30,303 nucleotides of DNA from a virus. The translations under genes and the position numbers were made by a program. The stretch lies in IMG/VR virus record IMGVR_UViG_3300026201_000150, positions 1 through 30,303 of that record. One strand, given 5' to 3'. A model generated the notes under the pieces. The model did no database searches. It was not told the origin of the DNA and was given only the letters and a program-made list of their open reading frames with translations. Positions 1-7,384 of the stretch are shown piece by piece. The stretch's first letter is position 1; each line of letters begins with the position of its first letter.

Positions 1-2
1 AT

Positions 3-203
3 AAATTTATATGGTATGGTGATCCTAATCCAGATAATATAATTTGGGATTTTAAAAATGAAACTCTCAGGTTAATTGATATTGATTCTATTTCTGTAAG
101 TAAGTATATTCCTATATCATATGTTAATGTGGCTTTAATACAACAACTAGAACATGTATACATGACAAATTTTATTGAAGGTTCTGACAGTAATAAAAGA
201 TGA
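3..203 (+). CDS. C-terminal fragment of a kinase-like (APH/choline-kinase fold) protein, 5' truncated
   Basis: The reading frame is open from the left edge and ends in TGA at 201-203, giving 66 residues. It contains YGDPNPDNIIWD followed by LRLIDIDS. This resembles the catalytic-loop HxDxxxxN and the metal-binding IDxD motifs of aminoglycoside/choline phosphotransferases and related small-molecule kinases, with Tyr where the loop His is usual. The stop overlaps the next start as ATGA (200-203), which indicates translational coupling. The N-lobe is outside the window, so the substrate cannot be judged. A degenerate or pseudo-kinase is possible because of the missing His. Confidence 0.6.
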   Translation, partial: KFIWYGDPNPDNIIWDFKNETLRLIDIDSISVSKYIPISYVNVALIQQLEHVYMTNFIEGSDSNKR

Positions 204-424
204 ATAGAAAAACACTCGAGTTATTACTTATTAACTACACTAATATCAATAAAGGTTTAAAGCCTTGTTCTGAAAAATCTAAGTTCGAAAAATTAATTAA
301 AGAGACTGAAGAGAAATTAAAGTCTACACCGTTAGACGTAGTCTATCCAAATGGGATGACCGCATTAGAGTATGCACATAAATTGGCGGCCGAAGCAAAT
401 GGAAGAAATAACAGTACAAACTAA
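200..424 (+). CDS. Small protein of unknown function (74 aa)
   Basis: I do not recognise this family. The 74-residue product is charged and probably helical, with a Lys/Glu-rich middle (residues about 25-40) and a C-terminal segment containing NGMTALEYAHKLA. Its start forms an ATGA overlap with the upstream kinase-like gene, and its 3' end overlaps the uvsW start region, so it sits in a coupled run of genes. The tight packing on both sides supports a real gene, but nothing in the sequence indicates a role. Confidence 0.6.
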   Translation: MNRKTLELLLINYTNINKGLKPCSEKSKFEKLIKETEEKLKSTPLDVVYPNGMTALEYAHKLAAEANGRNNSTN

Positions 425-1895
425 AGATAATGCCTTTATCTATGTAGATTGTGACGATAAAGGAATCATACAAGAACTAGCAGAATATTTTACATTCTTC
501 GTTCCTGGATATAAATTCATGCCACAGTTTAGAAACAAAATGTGGGATGGTAAAGTAAGACTCCTTAATCTCAGAGATCAGTCTATATACGCCGGTCTAT
601 ACAAATATATTGCAGCATTCGCTGCAGAAAGAAATATAAAACTTACAGTATTACCAAGTGCAAAGCTTGGTTATAATCTACCTAATGTACATGTAAATGT
701 CGATATGTCTTTTATCGACGAATATGTATTACCATTTCCGCCAAGAGATTATCAGTTAGCTGCTGTGAAGCATGCACTCGAGAATAGAAAAGCATTAATG
801 GTATCACCTACAGCCTCGGGTAAATCATATATTATATACCTAATGATGAGATATTTCTTAGATATGAGTTATGATTTAGAGGCTGATAAAGTATTATTGA
901 TTGTACCTACTACATCACTCGTTAAACAAATGGTTGGAGATTTTGCGAAGTACTCTGAGAATGATCCTAACTTTGATGCAAATGAATGTCATGAGATTAT
1001 GGCAGGTTTAGATAAAGGCCATAAGACAAAAAGAATATATGTATCTACTTGGCAGTCTATATACAAAATGCAAAAAGGTTATTTCCAACAATTTGGTATG
1101 GTGATCGGAGATGAAGCACATGGATTTAAAGCTAAATCATTAACAAGCATTCTTACTAAATGCACAGAAGCTGGATATAGGTATGGACTAACAGGTACAT
1201 TAGATGGTACACAAACACATAAGTTAGTTCTTGAAGGTTTATTTGGACCACATAAGAATATCACAACAAGTAAAGAGCTTATCGATCGTGGTGATCTTGC
1301 TAATATATCGATTGATGTATTATTACTTAAACATCCTGACGAGCATTGTAAATTAGTGAATGGCATGAAATACCAAGACGAGGTAGATTGGATTGTTACG
1401 AGTCAGAAGAGAAATAACTTTATAAAGAATTTAGCTGTCGATCTAAAAGGTAACACATTAGTATTATTCCAATATGTAGAGAAGCATGGTGAACCGCTGT
1501 TTAGATTAATAGATGGTGCAACAGATAGTAAGCGCAAAGTGTTTTATGTATCCGGCAAGACCCCTGCAGATACGCGCGAAGAAATTAGATCTATTACTGA
1601 ACAAGAATCTAATGCTATATTAGTCTGTTCATATGGTACATTCTCTACTGGTATAAATATAGTTAACCTACACAATATTATATTTGCAAGTCCAAGTAAG
1701 AGTCAGATACGAGTATTGCAAAGTATTGGTAGAGGATTAAGAAAGAGTACGCTAGATACAACGATATATGACTTAGCGGATGACCTACACTGGAAATCTA
1801 ATAAGAATTATACCTTAAATCATAGCGGTGAAAGGATAAAAATATATTCAAAAGAAAGGTTCAAATTCAAGATACATGAGGTGAAATTATTATAA
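399..1895 (+). CDS. uvsW: UvsW-like RNA-DNA and DNA helicase (recombination/replication)
   Basis: This is a superfamily 2 helicase of the T4 UvsW family, which unwinds branched DNA and R-loops and moves replication from origin-dependent to recombination-dependent initiation. An N-terminal domain (about residues 1-95, with WDGKVRLLN) precedes a RecA-like pair: Walker A SPTASGKSY near residue 137, DEAH near 237, LTGTL near 263, and motif VI QSIGRGLRK near the C terminus. Length (498 aa) matches T4 UvsW (503 aa). I chose ATG 399 because MEEITVQ aligns best with the T4 N terminus. An in-frame ATG at 372 would add nine residues. The start overlaps the previous small gene by 26 nt. Confidence 0.95.
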   Translation: MEEITVQTKDNAFIYVDCDDKGIIQELAEYFTFFVPGYKFMPQFRNKMWDGKVRLLNLRDQSIYAGLYKYIAAFAAERNIKLTVLPSAKLGYNLPNVHVNVDMSFIDEYVLPFPPRDYQLAAVKHALENRKALMVSPTASGKSYIIYLMMRYFLDMSYDLEADKVLLIVPTTSLVKQMVGDFAKYSENDPNFDANECHEIMAGLDKGHKTKRIYVSTWQSIYKMQKGYFQQFGMVIGDEAHGFKAKSLTSILTKCTEAGYRYGLTGTLDGTQTHKLVLEGLFGPHKNITTSKELIDRGDLANISIDVLLLKHPDEHCKLVNGMKYQDEVDWIVTSQKRNNFIKNLAVDLKGNTLVLFQYVEKHGEPLFRLIDGATDSKRKVFYVSGKTPADTREEIRSITEQESNAILVCSYGTFSTGINIVNLHNIIFASPSKSQIRVLQSIGRGLRKSTLDTTIYDLADDLHWKSNKNYTLNHSGERIKIYSKERFKFKIHEVKLL

Positions 1896-1903
1896 ATACA
1901 TAT

Positions 1904-2269
1904 ATGGACAAGAAATTCCCAGACGACATATCGCAATTACCAGTAAGGTTGTATAAACTAGTCAATGGTGAAAACATCATTGCATATACTCATACTATTG
2001 ATGATGAATCAAATGGTTCATTAATCCATGTTGAAGAACCTATGAAAGTGATTACAGAACCGGATAACCATTTTGTTTTAACACCTTGGTTACCGTTCTC
2101 TATGGGGTCATTACATACTATTGAAGATTTTAATGTGTTATTACAGACTGATCTTCAAGATGATATAAAGGCACACTACATGAAGATTGTTTTAGATGAG
2201 ATCCAACATGATAAGGATGTTTTAATAGAACAAACTAAACTCATGAAGGGAAACGCCACTACCCATTAA
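1904..2269 (+). CDS. Sm-like (LSm/SH3-barrel) small phage protein, copy 1
   Basis: This 121-residue protein begins with a strand-rich stretch (PVRLYKLVNGENIIAYT) that resembles the first strands of an Sm-like barrel, followed by an EPM segment, LTPWLPFS, and a helical acidic C terminus. It has the same order of motifs as the 104-residue protein at 23093-23407, so the two look like paralogues. Proteins of this general kind are common in marine T4-like phages without a proven role; RNA binding would be an inference from the fold. It starts 8 nt after the uvsW stop with no clear Shine-Dalgarno sequence. Confidence 0.65.
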   Translation: MDKKFPDDISQLPVRLYKLVNGENIIAYTHTIDDESNGSLIHVEEPMKVITEPDNHFVLTPWLPFSMGSLHTIEDFNVLLQTDLQDDIKAHYMKIVLDEIQHDKDVLIEQTKLMKGNATTH

Positions 2270-2285
2270 TACTGTCTCCCCCCGC

Positions 2286-2299
2286 AGAGAGTACTCTCT
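2286..2299. repeat. Perfect 14-bp palindrome between the Sm-like gene and iscA
   Basis: AGAGAGTACTCTCT is a perfect inverted repeat in the 79-bp gap between 2269 and 2349. As RNA it could fold a 5-bp stem with a 4-nt loop, followed by TTATTATA, which is a poor U-tract for a terminator. It could equally be an operator for a dimeric repressor. The gap also holds a C-run (2278-2283). Function is unproven. Confidence 0.4.
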
Positions 2300-2348
2300 T
2301 ATTATACCATAGAAAAGCGGCTTTGTACATACTTTAGTTAAAATAAAT

Positions 2349-2657
2349 ATGCAAATAACTGATAATGCCACAAGTAAAGTATCCGAGATGATTACCGGAG
2401 ATGAAAGTCTTCGTGTTTATATTTCTGGTGGTGGATGCTCAGGCTTTAACTATGGTTTTAAATTAGATGAGAAAAATATAGATGGTGATTTTATTATTGA
2501 AAAAAATGATGTGCAAGTTCGAGTTGATCCTATGAGCTATCAATATTTAGAAGGCATAACGATCGATTATGTTCAAGATTTAACAGGAGCAAGATTCCAA
2601 ATAAGTAATCCCAACGCAAAAACAACATGCGGTTGTGGATCATCTTTTAGTATTTAA
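2349..2657 (+). CDS. iscA: A-type iron-sulfur cluster carrier (IscA/ErpA/HesB family)
   Basis: This 102-residue protein has the full length and the three invariant cysteines of A-type Fe-S carriers: Cys30 in GGGCSGF and Cys94/Cys96 in the C-terminal TTCGCGSSF. Family members accept [2Fe-2S] or [4Fe-4S] clusters from a scaffold such as IscU and pass them to apo-enzymes in the cytoplasm. An IscU scaffold is encoded later in this window (22707-23096), so the phage carries both scaffold and carrier. There is no strong ribosome site before the ATG. IscA, ErpA and SufA cannot be separated from sequence alone. Confidence 0.93.
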   Translation: MQITDNATSKVSEMITGDESLRVYISGGGCSGFNYGFKLDEKNIDGDFIIEKNDVQVRVDPMSYQYLEGITIDYVQDLTGARFQISNPNAKTTCGCGSSFSI

Positions 2658-2659
2658 GT

Positions 2660-2688
2660 ATGTACATTTAGGCATTATGTGATATAAT
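2660..2688 (+). promoter_or_regulatory. Promoter for gene 55: TATGTAC box + TATAAT
   Basis: ATGTAC (2660-2665) lies 17 nt upstream of TATAAT (2683-2688), within the shared context AAGTATGTACATT and with ATGTG before the -10. GGAGA then precedes the ATG at 2710. It belongs to the promoter family described in the findings. Confidence 0.75.
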
Positions 2689-2709
2689 GCTTATACACAT
2701 GGAGATATT

Positions 2710-3288
2710 ATGACTGAAAAAATTAAACCTAGAGACAAACCCCATTACGTAAATAACCGGCAGTTTTCATATGCTGTAGTTGACTATGTAACCGAGGCAA
2801 ATGCTGCGAAGAAAAGGGGAGATAAAAATCCAATAGTACCAGATTATATTGCAATGTGCTTTATGAAGATCTGTGAAGGTCTATCTCATAAACCAAACTT
2901 TGTACGATACACATATCGAGATGAGATGGTAATGGATGGTGTTGAGAATTGCTTGAAAGCAATATACAATTATAGAATAGATGCTAGCACAAGAACTGGT
3001 AAGCCTAATGCATTTTCATATTTTACACAAATCGCTTACTTTGCTTTTATACGACGTATTGTAAAAGAAAAGAAACAAGCCGATATTAAATTCAAATTTA
3101 TGGAGCAAGCCAATATAGAAGACTTTGTATCTGCTATTGATATGAATAGTCCTATTGACCAATCGTTCCTTGATACTCTTCGTGAAAAAATATCTAAGAT
3201 CAAAGAAGTTGATTCTCAGATCAGTGATTTTGCGAAGGAAGAAAAGGCAAAAGAAAAGAAAGGATTAGAAAAGGTAATGGATGAATAA
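2710..3288 (+). CDS. 55: Late-transcription sigma factor gp55
   Basis: This is the T4 gp55-type sigma factor, which replaces host sigma-70 on RNA polymerase core and recognises late promoters (TATAAATA in T4). The 192 residues align along their length with T4 gp55 (185 aa): YVNNRQFSYAVVDY near the start, IAMCFMKICEGLSHKPNF, then YRDEMVMDGVENCLKAIYNY and AFSYFTQIAYFAFIRRI, which is the sigma region 2-like segment. The last 40 residues are Lys/Glu-rich. The gene has its own TATGTAC/TATAAT promoter, and its end overlaps the next start by 8 nt. Confidence 0.93.
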   Translation: MTEKIKPRDKPHYVNNRQFSYAVVDYVTEANAAKKRGDKNPIVPDYIAMCFMKICEGLSHKPNFVRYTYRDEMVMDGVENCLKAIYNYRIDASTRTGKPNAFSYFTQIAYFAFIRRIVKEKKQADIKFKFMEQANIEDFVSAIDMNSPIDQSFLDTLREKISKIKEVDSQISDFAKEEKAKEKKGLEKVMDE

Positions 3289-4069
3289 AAGATTTTTAAT
3301 CATAGGCTATGGCGTAGTAGGTAAAGCTGTATTTGCAGGTATATCACAAAAATATGCTGTAGAAATATTAGATCCTCCAGCAGGTTATGAATTAGTTCAA
3401 AGAGATTACATATATCCACACTATCATCTTTATGATGGTATTATTATATGTTTACCTACACCACAAGGGCCAATGGGTGAATGTGATGATATGCTAGTAG
3501 AACAATATCACCGTGAGATTCGTAAGCATGCACCAAAGGTTCCTATTCTTATTAAGTCAACTATATCTGTTGAGCTTGCAGAGTTACTCATAGAGGACAA
3601 CTTTCTTACAACAAATCCAGAGTTTTTAACAGAAGCAGATTCGGAAAAAGAATTTCTAAACCAGAAATTTGCTATCTTTGGTGGAGGCCAATGCTTATTT
3701 TGGTGTACAGTATTTCAAGATGCTGGCATAAAAATAAATCATATAAAATTTACTGATATAAGAACAGCGGCTTATGCCAAATACACAATCAATTCATTTC
3801 TTGCCACAAAAGTGATATTCTTTAATGAACTTAAATCTATGTTTGGACAAAATGGATTTTATGAATTAACACAGTTAGTATCTATGGATGAGCGCATTGG
3901 TAAAAGTCATATGATGGTTCCTGGACCAGATGGAAAATATGGATTTGGTGGTATGTGCTTTCCAAAAGATACAAGTGCCTTTGTAAAATCTGGACAAGGC
4001 AAACTTACCTTATTAGAGAAGGCGCGTAAAATTAATCAAGATATAAAGGAAGATAAAAGATGGATATAA
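3281..4069 (+). CDS. UDP-glucose/GDP-mannose dehydrogenase-like enzyme, short form
   Basis: The protein has the N-terminal NAD-binding motif GYGVVG (residues 9-14), PEFLTEAD (113-120), the central AYAKYTINSF (164-173) and the catalytic GFGGMCFPKD (221-230, Cys226) of nucleotide-sugar dehydrogenases, which oxidise UDP-glucose or GDP-mannose to the uronic acid. At 262 aa it is much shorter than usual (about 390-440) and stops soon after the catalytic loop, so the C-terminal sugar-nucleotide-binding domain is absent. It overlaps gp55 by 8 nt, with AAGG six bases before the ATG, and overlaps the epimerase downstream. It forms a sugar cassette inserted between 55 and 47. The exact substrate is unknown. 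Confidence 0.85.
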   Translation: MNKRFLIIGYGVVGKAVFAGISQKYAVEILDPPAGYELVQRDYIYPHYHLYDGIIICLPTPQGPMGECDDMLVEQYHREIRKHAPKVPILIKSTISVELAELLIEDNFLTTNPEFLTEADSEKEFLNQKFAIFGGGQCLFWCTVFQDAGIKINHIKFTDIRTAAYAKYTINSFLATKVIFFNELKSMFGQNGFYELTQLVSMDERIGKSHMMVPGPDGKYGFGGMCFPKDTSAFVKSGQGKLTLLEKARKINQDIKEDKRWI

Positions 4070-4779
4070 TAATAACTGGATCGCGTGGTTATATAGGAAA
4101 ACATTTAAGTAAGTACTTAGAAAATGAAGGACATAAAGTATTTGGTTTTACTGGTGAGATTACTGAGTTTGACTATGCTACTGGCAAATTTGATATGGTT
4201 ATTCATCTTGCTGCATTAACCGGAGTTCGTAGATCTTTAGATTGGCCTGATGAATATTTTGAAACAAATGTAATTGGTACAAGAACTGTATTTGAATTTT
4301 GTAGGAGACGTAATATAAAATGTATGTATGCTTCAAGTTCAAATGCTCATGAATGGTGGACTAATCCATATGCTACAACTAAAAAGATTAATGAAGTGGA
4401 TGGAAAAGATTTTGTAGGTTTTAGACCTCATACAGTTTATCCGGGCAGAACAGATATGATGTATCATAGAATGACAGAAAACCCAGGAACAGTTCAATAT
4501 ATAAATGGATACCATGAAAGAGATTGGACTCATATAGAAGATTTATGTTCTGCTATATGTACATTGATGGAAAACTATGATATAATGGTGGGTAAATGTG
4601 TTGATATTGGAACAGGTGAATCAATCAATTTAAAAGAAGTAGCTGCAAAATTAATGCCATACAGATCACCTGAAATAAGAGCAGATAATCCAACAACAGA
4701 ACGAGTAAAGACATGCGCCAATATTAAAGAATTAACAGAATTAGGATGGGCACCAAAGCATAGAGTAGTATCTAAATGA
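4060..4779 (+). CDS. NAD-dependent sugar-nucleotide epimerase/dehydratase (extended SDR)
   Basis: This is an extended short-chain dehydrogenase with a Rossmann motif GSRGYIG (7-13), the IHLAA segment (48-52), Ser92-94 in place of the catalytic Ser/Thr, and the YxxxK pair Tyr104/Lys108 (YATTK). These enzymes epimerise or dehydrate nucleotide sugars such as UDP-glucuronate or UDP-glucose. At 239 aa it is shorter than most (about 310-330). It overlaps the upstream dehydrogenase by 10 nt and the downstream oxygenase by 4 nt, so the three are probably made together. Acting after a UDP-sugar dehydrogenase is a natural pathway order, but the product is not predictable. Confidence 0.88.
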   Translation: MDIIITGSRGYIGKHLSKYLENEGHKVFGFTGEITEFDYATGKFDMVIHLAALTGVRRSLDWPDEYFETNVIGTRTVFEFCRRRNIKCMYASSSNAHEWWTNPYATTKKINEVDGKDFVGFRPHTVYPGRTDMMYHRMTENPGTVQYINGYHERDWTHIEDLCSAICTLMENYDIMVGKCVDIGTGESINLKEVAAKLMPYRSPEIRADNPTTERVKTCANIKELTELGWAPKHRVVSK

Positions 4780-5333
4780 GATTTAAACAATTTGTTTGGA
4801 CACGTCCAAAAGCAATAGATCCAAAAATATGTGACCATATAATAAAATTAGGTTTATCCCAAGAGAAAAAGAAAGCTGTTACAAAGGATAACTTAGAAAA
4901 TTATAGAGAGTCAGATATTGTGTGGTTATATGATCCATGGATTATGGATTTAGTACATCCATATATACGTGAAGCTAATGAAAAAGCTGGCTGGAATTTA
5001 GAATACGATGAAGTAAAAGCAATTCAATTTACCGAATATAACGAAGGTGGTTATTACGATTGGCATAGGGATTCATTTGAAGAACCATTTAAAGATGGTA
5101 AGATAAGAAAGCTAAGTGTTACTGTGAATCTGAATGATGATTTTGAAGGCGGCGATATGTGGTTTGATAATGAATTAGAATATGGTCAAACAAAACCTAT
5201 GTTAAATAAATTAGGAAGACCGAAAGGTTCTGTTAATGTATTCCCATCTCATGTTTGGCATAAGGTAGATAAAGTGACAAAAGGTACAAGATATAGTTTA
5301 GTTATTTGGTTTAAAGGAGATCCATTTAAATGA
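4776..5333 (+). CDS. 2OG-Fe(II) oxygenase, prolyl-4-hydroxylase-like (copy 1)
   Basis: The 185-residue protein carries the double-stranded beta-helix metal triad of 2-oxoglutarate/Fe(II) dioxygenases: His97 and Asp99 in YYDWHRD, and His162 in SHVWHKV, with Arg172 (GTRYSLV) positioned to bind 2-oxoglutarate. The segment LNDDFEGGDMWF is typical of the P4H-like group in marine T4-like phages. Substrates of these phage enzymes are unknown; protein, sugar and nucleobase hydroxylation are all possible. It overlaps its neighbours on both sides by 4 nt (ATGA), linking it to the sugar cassette upstream and to gp47. Confidence 0.9.
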   Translation: MRFKQFVWTRPKAIDPKICDHIIKLGLSQEKKKAVTKDNLENYRESDIVWLYDPWIMDLVHPYIREANEKAGWNLEYDEVKAIQFTEYNEGGYYDWHRDSFEEPFKDGKIRKLSVTVNLNDDFEGGDMWFDNELEYGQTKPMLNKLGRPKGSVNVFPSHVWHKVDKVTKGTRYSLVIWFKGDPFK

Positions 5334-6394
5334 AGATAGCATTATTAAATGATACACATTGTGGTGTAAGAAATAGTTCAGAAATATTCATAGACTTCCA
5401 AGAGAGATTCTATTCTGAAATATTCTTTCCATTTTGTAAAGATAATGATATAAAACATATTATACATCTAGGTGATTATTATGACCATCGGAAGTTTGTA
5501 AACTTTAAGGCATTGAATGCTAACCGTAGACATTTCCTTGAGCCTATGAAACAGAATGGTATGACTATGGATATTATTCCAGGTAACCATGATGTATTCC
5601 ATAAGAACACAAATGATCTATGTTCTCTTAAAGAACTATTAGGTTATTACACAAGCAATATCAATATCATTATGAAACCATCAACATTAAACTATGATGG
5701 TTGTGATGTACATTTAGTGCCATGGATTAATCCAGAGAATTGGGATCAATCAATGAATTTCTTGGCAAGTAATAAAGGCATTATGATGGGTCATTTAGAG
5801 TTGCAAGGCTTTGAAATGATGAGAGGTATTAAGCAACCTATGGGTCATGGTATGGGTGTAGAACCTTTTGCACACTTTGACCTATGTTTATCTGGACATT
5901 ACCATGCCTCATCTCAACAAGGCAACATCAGATACCTTGGATGCCAAATGGAATTCACATGGGCAGATGCTGGAGATCAGAAATATTTCCATGTATTCGA
6001 TACAGATACAAAAACTGTGGAAGCAATACCTAATCCGCTCACATTATTTGAGAAAATATATTATGATGATACTGACACAGATTACGCAAATTATGATATA
6101 AATACACTTACAGGCAAATTTGTTAAAGTAATTGTTGGGAATAAGTCTAACCCATTCATGTTTGACAAATTTATTGAACGAATATCAGAGCTGAATACAC
6201 ACGATTTAAAGATAGCTGAAAATTTCTCTGAGTTCTTAGGTGAGAATGTTCTTACTAATATAGAAGATGTAGAAAATACAACAGACTTAATGGCAAGTTA
6301 TATTGACGGTGTGAATACGGATCTTGATAAGGAAAAGCTCAAGACCTTAATGAATAGTCTCTATAACGATGCCATAGATATGGAGATACAATAA
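5330..6394 (+). CDS. 47: Recombination endonuclease subunit gp47 (Mre11/SbcD-like)
   Basis: This is the calcineurin-like phosphoesterase subunit of the gp46/47 complex, which resects DNA ends for recombination-dependent replication and degrades host DNA in T4. Visible metal-ligand motifs are NDTH (7-10), GDYYDHR (48-54), GNHD (85-88), GHLE and SGHYH. The length of 354 aa compares with 339 for T4 gp47. Its partner gp46 lies downstream at 7385, separated by three small genes; in T4 only short ORFs intervene. The start overlaps the upstream oxygenase by 4 nt. Confidence 0.95.
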   Translation: MKIALLNDTHCGVRNSSEIFIDFQERFYSEIFFPFCKDNDIKHIIHLGDYYDHRKFVNFKALNANRRHFLEPMKQNGMTMDIIPGNHDVFHKNTNDLCSLKELLGYYTSNINIIMKPSTLNYDGCDVHLVPWINPENWDQSMNFLASNKGIMMGHLELQGFEMMRGIKQPMGHGMGVEPFAHFDLCLSGHYHASSQQGNIRYLGCQMEFTWADAGDQKYFHVFDTDTKTVEAIPNPLTLFEKIYYDDTDTDYANYDINTLTGKFVKVIVGNKSNPFMFDKFIERISELNTHDLKIAENFSEFLGENVLTNIEDVENTTDLMASYIDGVNTDLDKEKLKTLMNSLYNDAIDMEIQ

Positions 6395-6576
6395 TGAAAA
6401 TGAAAAAAGTTTCTAAAAGTAGATGGGCAATGCTAGTATTTGTTCTAGTTTGTCTTTTTGTTATATTTAATGTAGCTGGATGTTCTATGTTGCAGAACCC
6501 ATTTAATGCTTGGGGAGAAGACAAAATCGAAGTTCCAGTTTGTGAAGGAGAAGCATGCGAGGACATAAGGGGATAG
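6394..6576 (+). CDS. Small predicted lipoprotein (60 aa)
   Basis: The product has a basic N terminus (MKMKKVSKSR), a hydrophobic stretch (residues 12-27) and a lipobox VAGC with Cys30, followed by about 30 mostly acidic residues. This is the pattern of a signal-peptidase-II-processed lipoprotein anchored in the inner or outer membrane. Residue 31 is Ser rather than Asp, which slightly favours outer-membrane sorting by the E. coli rule. Its start overlaps the gp47 stop by 1 nt, and its end overlaps the next membrane protein by 22 nt. An envelope role in lysis or superinfection exclusion is possible but unsupported. Confidence 0.75.
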   Translation: MKMKKVSKSRWAMLVFVLVCLFVIFNVAGCSMLQNPFNAWGEDKIEVPVCEGEACEDIRG

Positions 6577-7160
6577 ATCCCGAAGAAAATAGACTGCTAT
6601 GGGCAGTTTACCAGTTTGCCGTATCAGCAATGATAGTCGGCTTTATATTATGGCCAATATGGGCTTGGGCAGAGATCGAAAGAGTATGGACAGATTTCAG
6701 CCCTAAGCCTGAGGTTATAGTATATGACATAGCACCTGAACCAGAAGAAACACCATCGGCAACTCTTACAGCTGTGCAAAATACTATTGTTGAGGCTGAG
6801 ACTGATGAAACTGGTACAGAAAATTTAGACAAAGACAAGTATAGACAATACTTTGAAGATAAGTCTCTTATCCTAATGGTTTTAGGAGGAATAGAATATT
6901 GGAAAATGAATTGTGGTGATCTTTCTGCACAAGGCAAATACTTCATGAAACTTGCCATAAAGAAACATGTCATTGACGAAGAGGAAATGCACATGGATAT
7001 GAGTTTCCAAACAGGGCTATTTGCTGCTCAACTATATAATAGTTGTGACCATTTTTTACAACAAGTAAAAAGTATCGGATTAGACATGATGTTTGTCGTA
7101 GATCCTGGGGTAGTACCTCAACCCGAAGCAATAAATAATATTCAAGATAAAGAGGTATAA
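6555..7160 (+). CDS. Single-pass membrane protein of unknown function (201 aa)
   Basis: I do not recognise a family. There is one strong transmembrane segment at about residues 14-38 (LLWAVYQFAVSAMIVGFILW), then an acidic, Pro/Thr-rich linker (about 50-95) and a folded-looking helical region (about 96-190) with three cysteines or His/Cys pairs. A short N-terminal cytoplasmic tail with the bulk of the protein in the periplasm is one reading. It overlaps the lipoprotein gene by 22 nt and the DUF6356 gene by 1 nt, so these three envelope-type genes form one unit between 47 and 46. Confidence 0.7.
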   Translation: MRGHKGIDPEENRLLWAVYQFAVSAMIVGFILWPIWAWAEIERVWTDFSPKPEVIVYDIAPEPEETPSATLTAVQNTIVEAETDETGTENLDKDKYRQYFEDKSLILMVLGGIEYWKMNCGDLSAQGKYFMKLAIKKHVIDEEEMHMDMSFQTGLFAAQLYNSCDHFLQQVKSIGLDMMFVVDPGVVPQPEAINNIQDKEV

Positions 7161-7360
7161 TGTATAGTAAACAATGTAAACTTCACTTGGAAGAAGTGAA
7201 TATGACACGCTACGAGCATCTAAAACATGCACTCAATATATCGTGGCGATTATTCAAAGCAACCCTAGCTGTATTCATACATGCTTTTGCTCCACGTTGG
7301 TTTAAGAAATATGCTAGTGAAGAGTGTGGTAAAATAGCAGAAGAAAATATGTACAAATGA
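7160..7360 (+). CDS. DUF6356-like small membrane-associated protein
   Basis: This 66-residue protein matches the pattern I associate with DUF6356: YEHLKHALNISWRLF, then a hydrophobic AVFIHAFAPRWFKKYAS. Homologues in bacteria and phages are short and hydrophobic with the IHAF.P..F core; no function is known. GAGG lies five bases before ATG 7160, which overlaps the preceding stop (TAATG). An alternative ATG at 7202, just before the conserved part, also has a purine-rich leader. The last codons (ATG TAC AAA) form part of the promoter box for gene 46. Confidence 0.65.
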   Translation: MYSKQCKLHLEEVNMTRYEHLKHALNISWRLFKATLAVFIHAFAPRWFKKYASEECGKIAEENMYK

Positions 7361-7377
7361 CATTTATATAGTATAAT
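7349..7377 (+). promoter_or_regulatory. Promoter for gene 46: TATGTAC box + TATAAT, predicted leaderless
   Basis: ATGTAC (7349-7354) is 17 nt upstream of TATAAT (7372-7377). The box overlaps the last codons of the DUF6356 gene. The gp46 ATG lies at 7385, only 8 nt after the -10, so a transcript starting at the usual distance would have essentially no leader. Confidence 0.7.
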
Positions 7378-7384
7378 ATAACAC

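Noticed and set aside
1079-1366. Minus-strand ORFs across the window, such as this one within uvsW
   Set aside because: All lie opposite well-supported plus-strand genes, have no recognisable domains or start signals, and are expected by chance.
1891-1898. TATAAATA, the T4 late-promoter sequence, just before the Sm-like gene (also at 22167-22174 before the terminator)
   Set aside because: In DNA this AT-rich about four chance copies per strand are expected in 30 kb, and others occur in the middle of coding regions. Without the complete set of late genes I cannot call it a promoter.
6394-7160. Rz/Rz1-like spanin pair
   Set aside because: The lipoprotein comes first instead of being embedded in the inner-membrane gene, is not Pro-rich, and no holin or endolysin is near. 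The idea is not supported beyond one lipoprotein plus one membrane protein.
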